Shown here: positions 16,970-25,183 of the stretch, in pieces
Layout of the letters: every line of letters starts with the position of its first letter
Position numbering within the stretch: the stretch's first letter is position 1
Made by a program: the position numbers and the translations under genes
Notes under the pieces: model-generated
What the model saw: the letters and a program-made list of their open reading frames with translations, nothing else
What the model was told of the DNA's origin: nothing
The model's database searches: none
Assembly: GCA_963790525.1 (NCBI GenBank)
Contig: CAWBOV010000004.1
Span: 372,001-436,000 of the forward strand
Direction of reading: 5' to 3'
Length of the DNA stretch: 64,000 nucleotides
From: CAWBOV01 sp963790525
GTDB taxonomy: Bacteria > Actinomycetota > Actinomycetes > Mycobacteriales > Jatrophihabitantaceae

Positions 16970-17758
16970 TCAGTGCCCGACGAAGGTGGGCTGCTCCTTG
17001 GCCAGGAACGCCGCGGTGGCGTGGCGGTGGTCGACGGTGGCGCCGCAGCGGGCCTGCAGCTCGGCCTCCTTCGCCAGCGCCGCGGGCAGATCGGCACTGG
17101 CCGCGAACGCCAGCGACTGCTTGATGGCGGCGTAGGCGGCGGTCGGTCCGGCGGCCAGGCGCGCGGCGAGCTCGTGCGCGGCCGGCAGGACCAGCTCGTC
17201 GGCGACCACCGCGTTGACCATGCCCATCTCGAGGGCGGCCGCTGCGTCCACCGGCTCGGCGAGGAGGGCGAGCGCCGTCGCCCGGGCGTAGCCGATGAGG
17301 CGCTGGAGGGTCCACGACGCGCCGCTGTCCAGGGTCAGCCCCACCCCGGCGAACGCGAGCAGGAACGCCGCCGACTCCGCGGCGATGCGGAAGTCGCAGG
17401 CGAAGGCGATGGACGCGCCCGCGCCGGCCGCCATCCCGTTGACCGCCGCGATGACCGGCTTGGGCATCGTGGCCAGCCCCAGAGCGATCGGGTTGTAGTG
17501 GTCGACCACCGTGGTCAGCGGTGCCGGGTCGTCGGCCGCCAGCAGTGCGGCGTGCTCGCGCAGGTCCTGCCCGACGCAGAACCCCCGCCCGGTGCCGGTC
17601 AGCACGACCGCGCGGACCCCGTCGTCGGCGGCGAGCTCGGCGACCGCGTCGACCAGCGCTTCCTTGAGGGTGAGGGACAGGGAATTCATCGACTTCGGGC
17701 GGTTCAGCGTCATCGTCGCGACGCCCGCGTCGTGGGTGATCAGCAGCTCATCGGTCAT
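16970..17758 (-). CDS. Enoyl-CoA hydratase/isomerase family protein (PaaG-like)
   Basis: A 262-residue crotonase. The oxyanion-hole segments GRGFCVGQDL (about 60-69) and NGMAAGAGASIAFACD (about 108-123) are intact. At the usual catalytic position the sequence is GLTLDSGASW: an Asp-Ser pair without the two glutamates of true hydratases. This resembles the PaaG/PaaB-type isomerases acting on ring-epoxyphenylacetyl-CoA or 3,4-dehydro acyl-CoA. The start at 17758 gives the standard length. It is convergent with tagA and has no pathway partners next to it, so the substrate is open. Confidence 0.85.
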   Translation of the reverse strand: MTDELLITHDAGVATMTLNRPKSMNSLSLTLKEALVDAVAELAADDGVRAVVLTGTGRGFCVGQDLREHAALLAADDPAPLTTVVDHYNPIALGLATMPKPVIAAVNGMAAGAGASIAFACDFRIAAESAAFLLAFAGVGLTLDSGASWTLQRLIGYARATALALLAEPVDAAAALEMGMVNAVVADELVLPAAHELAARLAAGPTAAYAAIKQSLAFAASADLPAALAKEAELQARCGATVDHRHATAAFLAKEQPTFVGH

Positions 17759-17980
17759 CGTCGGCCGTCTCCTCGTGGTGGCGGATGGTCGCTCGACTTT
17801 CGCCGAACGCCACGCATGCGGGACAATGGTCCCAGAGGCTGGTTTCCGCCGCGCGTGAGCATGCTCTGGATCGCGCTGCGGGCTCCACTCCCTGCTGCGC
17901 TGACGTGGAGACCACGCCGGCTCGGTAGGCAGGTGAATGATGAGCTGGTCGCGTGGAGCGACCGTTACGAGGAGGCAGAT

Positions 17981-18148
17981 ATGGCGGCCATGAAGCCGCG
18001 AACTGGCGACGGTCCGCTCGAGGTCACCAAGGAAGGGCGCGGGTTGGTCATGCGGGTGCCGCTGGAAGGTGGCGGTCGGCTGGTCGTCGAGCTCTCTCCT
18101 GACGAGGCCGCGGCGCTGGGTGAGGCCCTGAACGCCGCCGTTGCCTGA
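17981..18148 (+). CDS. DUF3117 family protein, 55 residues
   Basis: A very small conserved actinobacterial protein. The start ATG 17981 has a clear Shine-Dalgarno GAGGAGG 8-10 nt upstream. The sequence opens MAAMKPRTGDGPLEVTKEGR and ends with an acidic/alanine helix, which is the complete DUF3117 pattern. In Mycobacterium tuberculosis the homologous gene (Rv1211) sits between tagA and glgA, exactly the context here. The function is unknown. It is followed by two strong hairpins that separate it from the convergent glgA. Confidence 0.9.
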   Translation: MAAMKPRTGDGPLEVTKEGRGLVMRVPLEGGGRLVVELSPDEAAALGEALNAAVA

Positions 18149-18164
18149 TCTGGTCCACGGTGAG

Positions 18165-18238
18165 GCGGTCGACAGACCGCATTGACCCTCAACGCGACCC
18201 CGGTCCGCAGTCGACAGTGACTGCCCTCCGGGGTCGCG
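18165..18238. terminator. Bidirectional terminator hairpins between DUF3117 gene and glgA
   Basis: Two inverted repeats follow the DUF3117 stop. A 6-bp stem GCGGTC/GACCGC spans 18165-18180. An 11-bp stem CGCGACCCCGG/CCGGGGTCGCG has arms at 18193-18203 and 18228-18238. There is no U-tract, as is usual in actinobacterial terminators. The symmetry would serve both convergent genes. Confidence 0.75.
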
Positions 18239-18272
18239 TGCTGTCTGTGGGGGACTCACGCGTCCCGGCAGG

Positions 18273-19429
18273 TCAGAGCAGGCTGCGGTACAGCTCCGCG
18301 GTCTGCCGCGCGATCGCGTCCCACCCGAACTCGGTCACGGCGCGCCGGCGACCGGCGGCGCCGAGGGCGGCGGCGGCTGCCGGGTCGGCACACAGCGCGT
18401 TGACCGCCTCGGCGAACGTCCGCTCGAACCCCTCCGCGTCGTCCGGGGTGTAGGTGACGAGCGTGCCGGTCTCGCCGTCGACGACCACTTCGGGGATCCC
18501 GCCGATCGCGCTCGCCACGACGGCGGTCGAGCAGGCCATCGCCTCCAGGTTGACGATTCCGAGCGGCTCGTAGACCGACGGGCAGGCGAAGACGGTGGCC
18601 GAACTCAGCAGCTCACCACGTCCTCGCGGGGGAGCATCGCCCGGGCCCACACCACCCCGGTGCGCGTGGTCTGCAGCTGCTCGATGAGCGCCTCGGTCTC
18701 GGCAGCGATCTCGGGGGTGTCGGGCGAGCCGGCGCAGAAGACCAGCTGGATCGCGGGGTCGAAGTGGGGCGCGGCGGCGAGCAGGTGCGTCGACGCCCTT
18801 CTGCCGGGTGATCCGCCCGACGAACAGCACCGACGGGCGATCCGGGTCGACGCCGTAGCGGGCCAGGACCTCCGGGTCGGGGCGGGGCGCGTACAGGTCG
18901 GTGTCGATGCCGTTGTAGATGACGTGCAGCCGGGCCGGGTCGACGAAGGGGTAGGCGCCGAGGATCTCCTCGCCCATGCCCCGGCTGACGGCGACGATCG
19001 CGTCGGCGGTGCGGTAGGCCTCCTGCTCGGCCCAGGACGACAGCCGGTACCCGCCGCCCAGCTGCTCTGCCTTCCACGGACGGCTGGGCTCGAGGGAGTG
19101 GGCCGACAGGACGTGCGGCACCCCGTGCAGCAGCGAGCCCATGACCCCCGCCAGGTTGGCGTACCAGGTGTGCGAGTGCAGCACGTCGACCGGACCCAGT
19201 CCGGCGACGATCTCGACGTCGGTACCGATCGTCTGCAGCGCGGCGTTGGCGCCGGCGAGCGCGGCGGGGGTGCTGTAGGCGTGCACACCCGGCTCCGGGC
19301 GTGGAGCGCCGAAGGCGTGCACGTCGACATCGATGAGCTTGCGCAGCTCGCGGACCAGGAATTCGACGTGCACGCCGGCACCGCCGTAGACCTCCGGGGG
19401 GTACTCGCGCGTGAGGATCCGACGCTCAT
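18273..19429 (-). pseudogene. glgA: Glycogen synthase / maltose-1-phosphate-forming glucosyltransferase, frameshifted
   Basis: A GT4 glycosyltransferase of the actinobacterial GlgA (GlgM) type, which uses ADP-glucose to make maltose-1-phosphate or extend alpha-1,4-glucan. The N-terminal TREYPPEVYGGAGVHVEFL, middle VIYNGIDTDLY and C-terminal CPSVYEPLGIVNLEAMAC segments are all present but lie in different frames. The start ATG (19429, MSVG) is one base out from TREYPP (break near 19415). The frame shifts again near 18799, just after RITRQKGV, and returns near 18606 before SSATVF. The net length is that of a complete enzyme, about 385 residues. The three breaks look like sequence errors, but real decay cannot be excluded. 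The gene is divergent from glgC, its substrate supplier. Confidence 0.85.
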
Positions 19430-19540
19430 GCCCCGGGACCCTAGCGCCCGCCGCCCTCCCGGTCAGGACTCTGCGGCACGGGAAAGAAATTCCGTGGACC
19501 GCGATGCGGATCACACTCCCATGCCGATAGGGTTCCGATC

Positions 19541-20761
19541 ATGGCCAGTCAGCCGCGCGTTCTCGGAATCGTCCTTGCCGGTGGTGAAGGCAAACGGCTG
19601 TGGCCGCTCACCGCGGATCGGGCGAAACCCGCCGTTCCCTTCGGCGGAAACTATCGATTGATCGACTTCGCGCTGTCGAACCTGGTCAACGCCGGCTTCC
19701 TCCGTGTCTGCGTCCTGACCCAGTACAAGTCCCACTCGCTGGACCGCCACATCACCCAGACCTGGCGCATGTCCACCCTGCTGGGCAACTACGTCACTCC
19801 CGTTCCCGCGCAGCAGCGCCTGGGTCCGCGCTGGTACACCGGCAGCGCGGACGCCCTGCTGCAGTCCTCGAACCTGATCTATGACGACCAGCCCGACTAC
19901 ATCGTGGTGTTCGGCGCCGACCACGTGTACCGGATGGACCCGCGCCAGATGGTCGAGCAGCACATCAACTCCGGTGCCGAGGCGACGGTGGCCGGCATCC
20001 GGGTTCCGCGGAGCGAGGCGTCGGCGTTCGGTGTGATCGACGCCGACCGCGACCGCAAGGTGAAGAGCTTCCTGGAGAAGCCGAAGGACCCGCCCGGCCT
20101 GCCCGATTCGCCCGAGGAGACGTTCGCCTCGATGGGCAACTACGTCTTCACCACCGAGGCGTTGATGGACGTGCTGCGGATCGACGCCGAGGACGAGGGC
20201 TCCGTCCACGACATGGGCGGTTCGATCATGCCCATGATGGTCGACAAGGGCACCGCCTACGTCTACGACTTCGCCGACAACGACGTCCCGGGTGCCACCC
20301 AGCGCGATCGCGGCTACTGGCGCGACGTCGGGACGATGGATGCCTACTACGAGTCACACATGGATCTTGTGGCCGTCCACCCGATCTTCAATCTGTACAA
20401 CCGGCAGTGGCCCATCTTCTCCAACCAGCAGCAACTGCCCCCCGCCAAGTTCGTGGAGGGCGGCCTGGCGCAGGAGTCGGCGGTCGGCGCGGGGGTCATC
20501 ATCTCCGGCTCGACGGTGCGTCACTCGGTGCTGTCGCCCGGCGTGAGCGTGCAGGGTGGGGCCTACGTCGAGGGCGCCGTCCTGCTCGACAACGTGCGCA
20601 TCGGCCGCGGTGCGGTCGTGCGCAAGGCCATCCTCGACAAGAACGTGATCGTCCCGGACGGCGCGCACATCGGCGTCGACCTGGACCTCGATGCCCAGCG
20701 CTACCACGTCACCGACTCCGGCGTCGTCGTCCTCGGCAAGGGACAGAACGCGCTCCTCTGA
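19541..20761 (+). CDS. glgC: Glucose-1-phosphate adenylyltransferase
   Basis: A 406-residue enzyme making ADP-glucose from ATP and glucose-1-phosphate, the committed step to glycogen and the GlgE pathway. The nucleotide-binding GGEGKRLWPLTADRAKPAV (about 14-32), the sugar-phosphate site FLEKPKD (about 170-176) and the C-terminal left-handed beta-helix hexapeptide region are all present and uninterrupted. The family length is 400-430. It is divergent from glgA, sharing an upstream region of about 110 bp, as in Mycobacterium tuberculosis Rv1212c-Rv1213. Its TGA overlaps the ATG of the next gene by one base (TGATG). Confidence 0.95.
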   Translation: MASQPRVLGIVLAGGEGKRLWPLTADRAKPAVPFGGNYRLIDFALSNLVNAGFLRVCVLTQYKSHSLDRHITQTWRMSTLLGNYVTPVPAQQRLGPRWYTGSADALLQSSNLIYDDQPDYIVVFGADHVYRMDPRQMVEQHINSGAEATVAGIRVPRSEASAFGVIDADRDRKVKSFLEKPKDPPGLPDSPEETFASMGNYVFTTEALMDVLRIDAEDEGSVHDMGGSIMPMMVDKGTAYVYDFADNDVPGATQRDRGYWRDVGTMDAYYESHMDLVAVHPIFNLYNRQWPIFSNQQQLPPAKFVEGGLAQESAVGAGVIISGSTVRHSVLSPGVSVQGGAYVEGAVLLDNVRIGRGAVVRKAILDKNVIVPDGAHIGVDLDLDAQRYHVTDSGVVVLGKGQNALL

Positions 20762-22100
20762 TGGCTGGTGAGTTCTCCGGCGTCGGGTGGGACGCCGATC
20801 CTGTCGTGGCCGCGTGGTCCGGACTGCCGTCGCTCGATCGCGCCGTGACCGCCGATGCCTGCGTGGTCGGGCTCGGCGGATCGGGGCTGGCCGCGGTCGA
20901 GGAGTTCGCCGCGCGGGGATTCAGCGTCGTCGGTGTGGACGCGGGACGGGTGGCCGGTGGCGCTGCCGGGCGCAACGGTGGCTTCCTGCTGGGCGGTGGC
21001 GCACCGGCGTTCCACGAGGCGCAGCGGCTGTGGGGTGCCGACGCCGCGCTGTCGCTGTACCGGGCCACGCTCGCGGAACTCACTCACCTCCACGACGTCC
21101 TCGGCGATGAGGTCATCCGCCGCGTCGGGTCGATCAGGCTCGCGGGCCTGCCCGGCGGGCCTGCCGACGAGGCGGAGGCGCTCGACCGTGACCGGGAGCT
21201 GGCCGACTGCCGGCTGCAGTACGACGCCCTGCGCGCCGCGGGGATCGCCGTCGAGACCTACGACGGCCCGCTGGGCCAGGGCCTCTACCTGCCCGACGAC
21301 GCGGCGATGTGCCCCCCGCGCCGGGCGCTCGGACTCGCTGTCGCAGCGACATCGGGGAGCGCGGCGCCCGGAAGTGCGTCCCCGGGGTTGCCAGGACGGG
21401 TCGAGCTGTTCGAGAACTCGCCGGTCGTGTCGCTCGGGAGCGGTGTGGTGCGGACGACCGCCGGGAGTCGTGTCGGCGGGAATGGTGGTCGTGGCCGTCG
21501 ACGGGCGCCTCGAGGTGCTCCTGCCCGACCTGGCTCCGCTGGTGCGGACCGCCCGGCTGCAGATGCTGGCGACCGCGCAGCTCGCCGTGCCCGACCGGTT
21601 GCCGTGTCCGGTCTACGGGCGCTGGGGCTACGACTACGCCCAGCAGGATGCGTCGGGCCGGCTGTTCGTCGGCGGCGGCCGGGACAAGGCCGCCGAGGAG
21701 GAGTGGACGCTGGAAACGGCGCCCACCCAGGTCGTGCAGTCCTGGATCGAGCGGGTCGGGGAACGGATGGCCGGGGGACCGCTCGAGGTGACGCACCGCT
21801 GGGCCGCGTCGGTCGGCTACACCTCGGACGGAAAGGCTCTGTGCATCCCCGTCGCGGAGGGGGTGGTCGCGTGCGGCGGCTACAGCGGCACCGGCAACCT
21901 GGTCGGTCCGGTCGCCACCCGCGCAGCGGTCGCACTCCTGGTGGACGGAACCCCGCCGCCGCCCTACTTCACGTCCAGCCCGGTTGCCGCGTCCGATGCA
22001 GGTGCCATGTCCGACCTGGTTGCAACATCTGGCCCGGCTGCCGCGTCCACGTCCGTGCAGCGCCTGCCGTTTTCCCGTCCGGGCGACCGAGTCGAGTTGA
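20761..22100 (+). pseudogene. FAD-dependent amino acid oxidase-like oxidoreductase, frameshifted
   Basis: A DadA/glycine-oxidase-type flavoprotein. The FAD dinucleotide-binding GLGGSGLAAVEEF lies at about residues 38-50, followed by GGAAGRNGGFLLGGG. The frame breaks near 21465. The second half, from VVSAGMVVVAVDGRL through the C-terminal FAD-contact GGYSGTGNLVGPVATR, is in another frame. That second frame has no stop before the purU start, so as written it would run into purU. A TGA in the third frame at 22098-22100 is a plausible true end, implying another break in the repetitive segment 21975-22070. The substrate is unknown. It is coupled to glgC by TGATG. Confidence 0.7.
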
Positions 22101-22108
22101 CTGTCGGT

Positions 22109-22976
22109 ATGAGCGTTGATCCGGACCGCGAGTTCGTGCTGACCCTGTCGTGCCCCGACCGGCTCGGCATCGTCCACGCGGTCACGACCTATCTCGTGGG
22201 CGTGCAGGGAAACATCATCGACAGCCAGCAGAGCAGCGATCCGGACACGGCGAAGTTCTTCATGCGCGTTCACCTGAGCGCGGAGGGCGACGTCTGCACG
22301 GTCGACGACCTGGGTGACGCGTTCGCTGCCACAGGGTGCCGAGTTCTCGATGGACTGGCAGATCTTCCCCGTGGCAGAGCGGGTCCGGACGCTCGTCATG
22401 GTGTCGAAGCTGGATCACTGTCTCAACCGGCTCTTGTACCTGACCAGCGCGGGCAGCCTGCCGATCGACGTCGTGGGCGTCGTCTCGAACCATCCGGACT
22501 GCGCCCCGCTGGTCGAGTGGCACGGGATCCCGTTCCACCACATCCCCGTGACTCCCGAGACCAAGCCCGCGGCCGAACTCGAGTTGCGCGGCCTCGTCGC
22601 CCGCCACGACGTGGAGCTGGTCGTGCTCGCGCGGTACATGCAGGTGCTCTCGGACGAGTTCTGCACGGACATGGACGGGCGCGTGATCAACATCCACCAC
22701 TCGTTCCTGCCGAGTTTCAAGGGCGCCCGCCCCTACGCCCAGGCGCGTGCCCGTGGCGTCAAGATCATCGGAGCCACCGCGCACTACGTCACCGGTGAAC
22801 TCGACGAGGGGCCGATCATCGAGCAGGACGTGCTGCGCGTGGACCACCGGCACGGCACGGACAAGCTCGTCGAGCTCGGCGGCGACGTCGAGGCGACCGT
22901 CCTCGCCCGTGCGGTCCGCTGGCACGCCGAGCACCGGGTGCTGCGCAACGGCGACCGGACCGTCGTCTTCCCCTGA
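22109..22976 (+). pseudogene. purU: Formyltetrahydrofolate deformylase, frameshifted
   Basis: PurU hydrolyses 10-formyl-THF to formate and THF, balancing one-carbon pools. The N-terminal ACT domain (VLTLSCPDRLGIVHAVTTYL, then NIIDSQQSSD) is in one frame. The formyltransferase domain (NIHHSFLPSFKGARPYAQA with catalytic Asn and His, and ATAHYVTGELDEGP with the catalytic Asp) is in the next. The break is near 22332. The total length of 868 nt fits a 288-residue enzyme with one base wrong. It immediately follows the FAD oxidoreductase, which could release one-carbon units, but that link is a guess. Confidence 0.85.
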
Positions 22977-23020
22977 TCAGCCCTGGCCCTGATCAGCCCT
23001 GCAGCCCTGATCAGCCCTGT
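22973..23020. repeat. Three short direct repeats CTGATCAGCCCTG at a convergent gene junction
   Basis: The unit CTGATCAGCCCTG occurs three times between purU and the convergent LysR gene. The embedded TGATCA is a palindrome giving a stop on each strand. The purU stop (22974-22976) and the LysR stop (23011-23013) both lie in copies of the unit. Confidence 0.8.
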
Positions 23021-23907
23021 AGCGCCGCGAGGACCGGTGCCAGCAGCGGGTTCCTGTCGCTCGCCCGGTGTACCGCCAGGACGCGCCGGCCGACCTGACG
23101 CCCGACCACGGGGTGAACCTGCAGCGCCGGATCGTTGCCGTCGGGCTCCGGCAGCGCCAGCCCCGGCACGATCGCGACACCCAGCCCTGCGCCGACCAGC
23201 CCGCGCACGACGGAGTAGTCGTTGCTCCGGTAGGCGATACGCGGACTGAATCCCGCCAACGCGCAGAGGCGATCGAGGTTCACCGCTCCGGCCGACCCCT
23301 CCAGCGGTGCCACCCACGTCCGCTCCCGCAGCGTGTTCACGCGCAGCCGCGCCCCGGGCGGATGCGCGTCCTCGGCCGCGGGTAGCAGGATCGACAGGCT
23401 CTCCGCGAACAATGTGGTCACGAGCAGTCCGGGGGCGTGCTCGACGGGCACCAGGTCGTAGCGGTAGACGAGCGCGAGGTCGAGGTCGCGCGCGAGGACG
23501 GCGGGCTCGAGGTCGCCGGGCTCGCCCTCGTCGAGATGGATGTCGATGTCCGGATGACTGGTGGCGAGAGCCGCCAAGGCCCGGGGGAGAACCCGGGCAC
23601 CGGCGGTGGGGAAGCAGCCGATCCTGACCTCGCCGGCCTCTCCGCGGGCCAGGGTGGCGATCTCCAGTTCGGCCGAGCGCAGACCGGCGAGAATGTCCGC
23701 CGATCTGGCGCCCAGCGCGCGAGCAGCGGCGGTCGGGGCGGCCTGCCTCGGCAGCCGCTCGAAGAGCGCGATGCCACACGAGCGTTCAAGTGAACTCATC
23801 TGCTGCGACACCGCAGACGGGGTGTACTGCAGTTCCGCGGCAGCGGCGGCGAACGAGCCGGTCCGCAGCACCGCTTGCAGCGTCACGAGGTGGACCGGAT
23901 CGAGCAT
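23011..23907 (-). CDS. LysR-family transcriptional regulator
   Basis: A 298-residue LysR-type regulator. The winged helix occupies residues 1-60 (VLRTGSFAAAAAELQYTPSA, then QQMSSLERSCGIALFERL), followed by a periplasmic-binding-protein-like effector domain. It is the last gene of a leftward group: sigma factor, membrane partner, then this gene, with 9 bp between it and the membrane partner. It might be cotranscribed with them. No divergent target gene is present, which is unusual for this family, so its regulon cannot be guessed. Confidence 0.9.
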   Translation of the reverse strand: MLDPVHLVTLQAVLRTGSFAAAAAELQYTPSAVSQQMSSLERSCGIALFERLPRQAAPTAAARALGARSADILAGLRSAELEIATLARGEAGEVRIGCFPTAGARVLPRALAALATSHPDIDIHLDEGEPGDLEPAVLARDLDLALVYRYDLVPVEHAPGLLVTTLFAESLSILLPAAEDAHPPGARLRVNTLRERTWVAPLEGSAGAVNLDRLCALAGFSPRIAYRSNDYSVVRGLVGAGLGVAIVPGLALPEPDGNDPALQVHPVVGRQVGRRVLAVHRASDRNPLLAPVLAALQG

Positions 23908-23916
23908 CAGCGGAGC

Positions 23917-24576
23917 TTACCGATTCGTGGCCGAGCCCGTCCGAGAATAGGTCAGCGTGTAACCCGACGCGGTGACGGTCATGGTCAGGCCGGCATTCGT
24001 GAGGACGACGCGGTTGGCGCCCCCGACGGGTCCGTCGAGGAAGGCGTCGACCGCAGCCGCCACCAGAACGCGGGTGGGATCGGCGCCTGGGCCGATACCG
24101 ATCAGCGTGCTGGCGGCTTGGCCGATGGTGATGCTCGTGGACCTGGCGCGATAGGTGCCGGAGATCGTGTTGACGCCGTCGTTGGCGACGAACTGGCCGT
24201 TCTTGCTCAGATCGAGATAGACGTCCCACGCCGGCGGCACCGGAGTCGGCGCCCCGCTCTTGGCCACCTCGGTCACCCTCCATCGGTATCCCACCGCCGC
24301 GACTGCCGAGCCCGCCGAAGAACGGTCGGAGCCGCGTGCTCCCCGCACCACCCACGCACCTCCGGCGACCGCGAGGATGACGACGACCGCAGCCGCGACC
24401 GCGAGCGGCAGCCTCCGGCGGAGGCGGGAGGTGACCGCGCGCGCCGACAGCGGCTGCGGCTCCGACTGCGCATGCGATTGCGTCAGTGATGAGCGATGCC
24501 GGAGATCCTCGGGGCGAACGGACTGCGCGCGGGCAGCGAGGGCATCCTGGATCGCGACTTCGAGTTCAGTGGTCAT
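23917..24576 (-). CDS. Membrane-anchored protein with META/HslJ-like domain, partner of adjacent sigma factor
   Basis: A 219-residue protein. The N-terminal 65 residues are cytoplasmic and include LEVAIQDALAARAQSV, a short helix common in partners of SigE-family sigma factors. A single membrane segment (LPLAVAAAVVVILAVAGGAW) is at about 57-76. The outside part contains YRWRVTEV and DLSKNGQFVANDGVNTISG, the pattern of META domains. The start overlaps the stop of the sigma-factor gene by 11 nt, so the pair is coupled. By position it is a candidate anti-sigma or sensor protein. It lacks the zinc-binding HxxxCxxC motif of classical anti-sigma factors. Confidence 0.65.
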   Translation of the reverse strand: MTTELEVAIQDALAARAQSVRPEDLRHRSSLTQSHAQSEPQPLSARAVTSRLRRRLPLAVAAAVVVILAVAGGAWVVRGARGSDRSSAGSAVAAVGYRWRVTEVAKSGAPTPVPPAWDVYLDLSKNGQFVANDGVNTISGTYRARSTSITIGQAASTLIGIGPGADPTRVLVAAAVDAFLDGPVGGANRVVLTNAGLTMTVTASGYTLTYSRTGSATNR

Positions 24577-25075
24577 GATCGCTCCTCTCGAGAATCGTGC
24601 TCAGGCTCGACATCGCCCTGTTGAGCGCCGAGGACACAGCGCTGGCTGACAGACCCAGAGTCCGGCTGATTTCGACGGCGTTCAGATCGGCGTAGTAGCG
24701 CAGGACGACGACTTCACGTTGCCGCCGCGGCAGCCTGTCGATCGCGCGCAGCATGGCCGCACGACTGTCACCGCGCAGAGCTTCCTCGTCGGCTCCACCG
24801 ACAACGCCCTCGGGCCGGCGGCGAATCAGGAACGCGCGCACGACCTTGCGCCGCCGCAGCACCGACCGCGACCGGTTGACCACCGCCGTCTGCAGATACC
24901 GGAGCATGTCCCGGGGTGCTTCGTTCTCGTGCAGCGACGCGAACACGTCCTGAACGACGTCCTCAGCGGTCTCGACGTCATCGACGAGTTGGCGCGCCAG
25001 CCGCACCAGTGCGAGGTAATGATCCCGATAGGCATCCTGGAGCGGGCCGAGGTCGGATACGTGCGGCTCGGCCAC
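24566..25075 (-). CDS. ECF RNA polymerase sigma factor (SigE-family group)
   Basis: A 169-residue sigma factor containing region 2 (YLALVRLARQLVDDVETAED, then VVQDVF) and region 4 (LPRRQREVVVLRYYADLNAV, then SASAVSSALNRAMSSL). The GTG at 25075 has the Shine-Dalgarno GAGGAGG just upstream (25083-25089 on the opposite strand). Region 1 and region 3 are absent, as in ECF factors. It is encoded with the META-domain membrane protein that follows. The signal and regulon are unknown. Segment FLIRRRPEGVVGGADEEAL between the two regions is longer than usual. Confidence 0.88.
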   Translation of the reverse strand: MAEPHVSDLGPLQDAYRDHYLALVRLARQLVDDVETAEDVVQDVFASLHENEAPRDMLRYLQTAVVNRSRSVLRRRKVVRAFLIRRRPEGVVGGADEEALRGDSRAAMLRAIDRLPRRQREVVVLRYYADLNAVEISRTLGLSASAVSSALNRAMSSLSTILERSDHDH

Positions 25076-25183
25076 GTCCCCACCCTCCTCGAAGAGGTGC
25101 CGATCTGGCGCCCCACCACTACAGACGCATGAGCGCCCTCATTGTCACGCGCCCGCCACGCAACGACCGTTCCCCTCGACGTG

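Noticed and set aside
21975..22070. Linker fusing the FAD oxidoreductase to PurU as one designed protein
   Set aside because: The continuous frame has low-complexity sequence with degenerate 24-bp repeats and exists only because of nearby frame breaks; purU has its own ATG and ACT-domain start.
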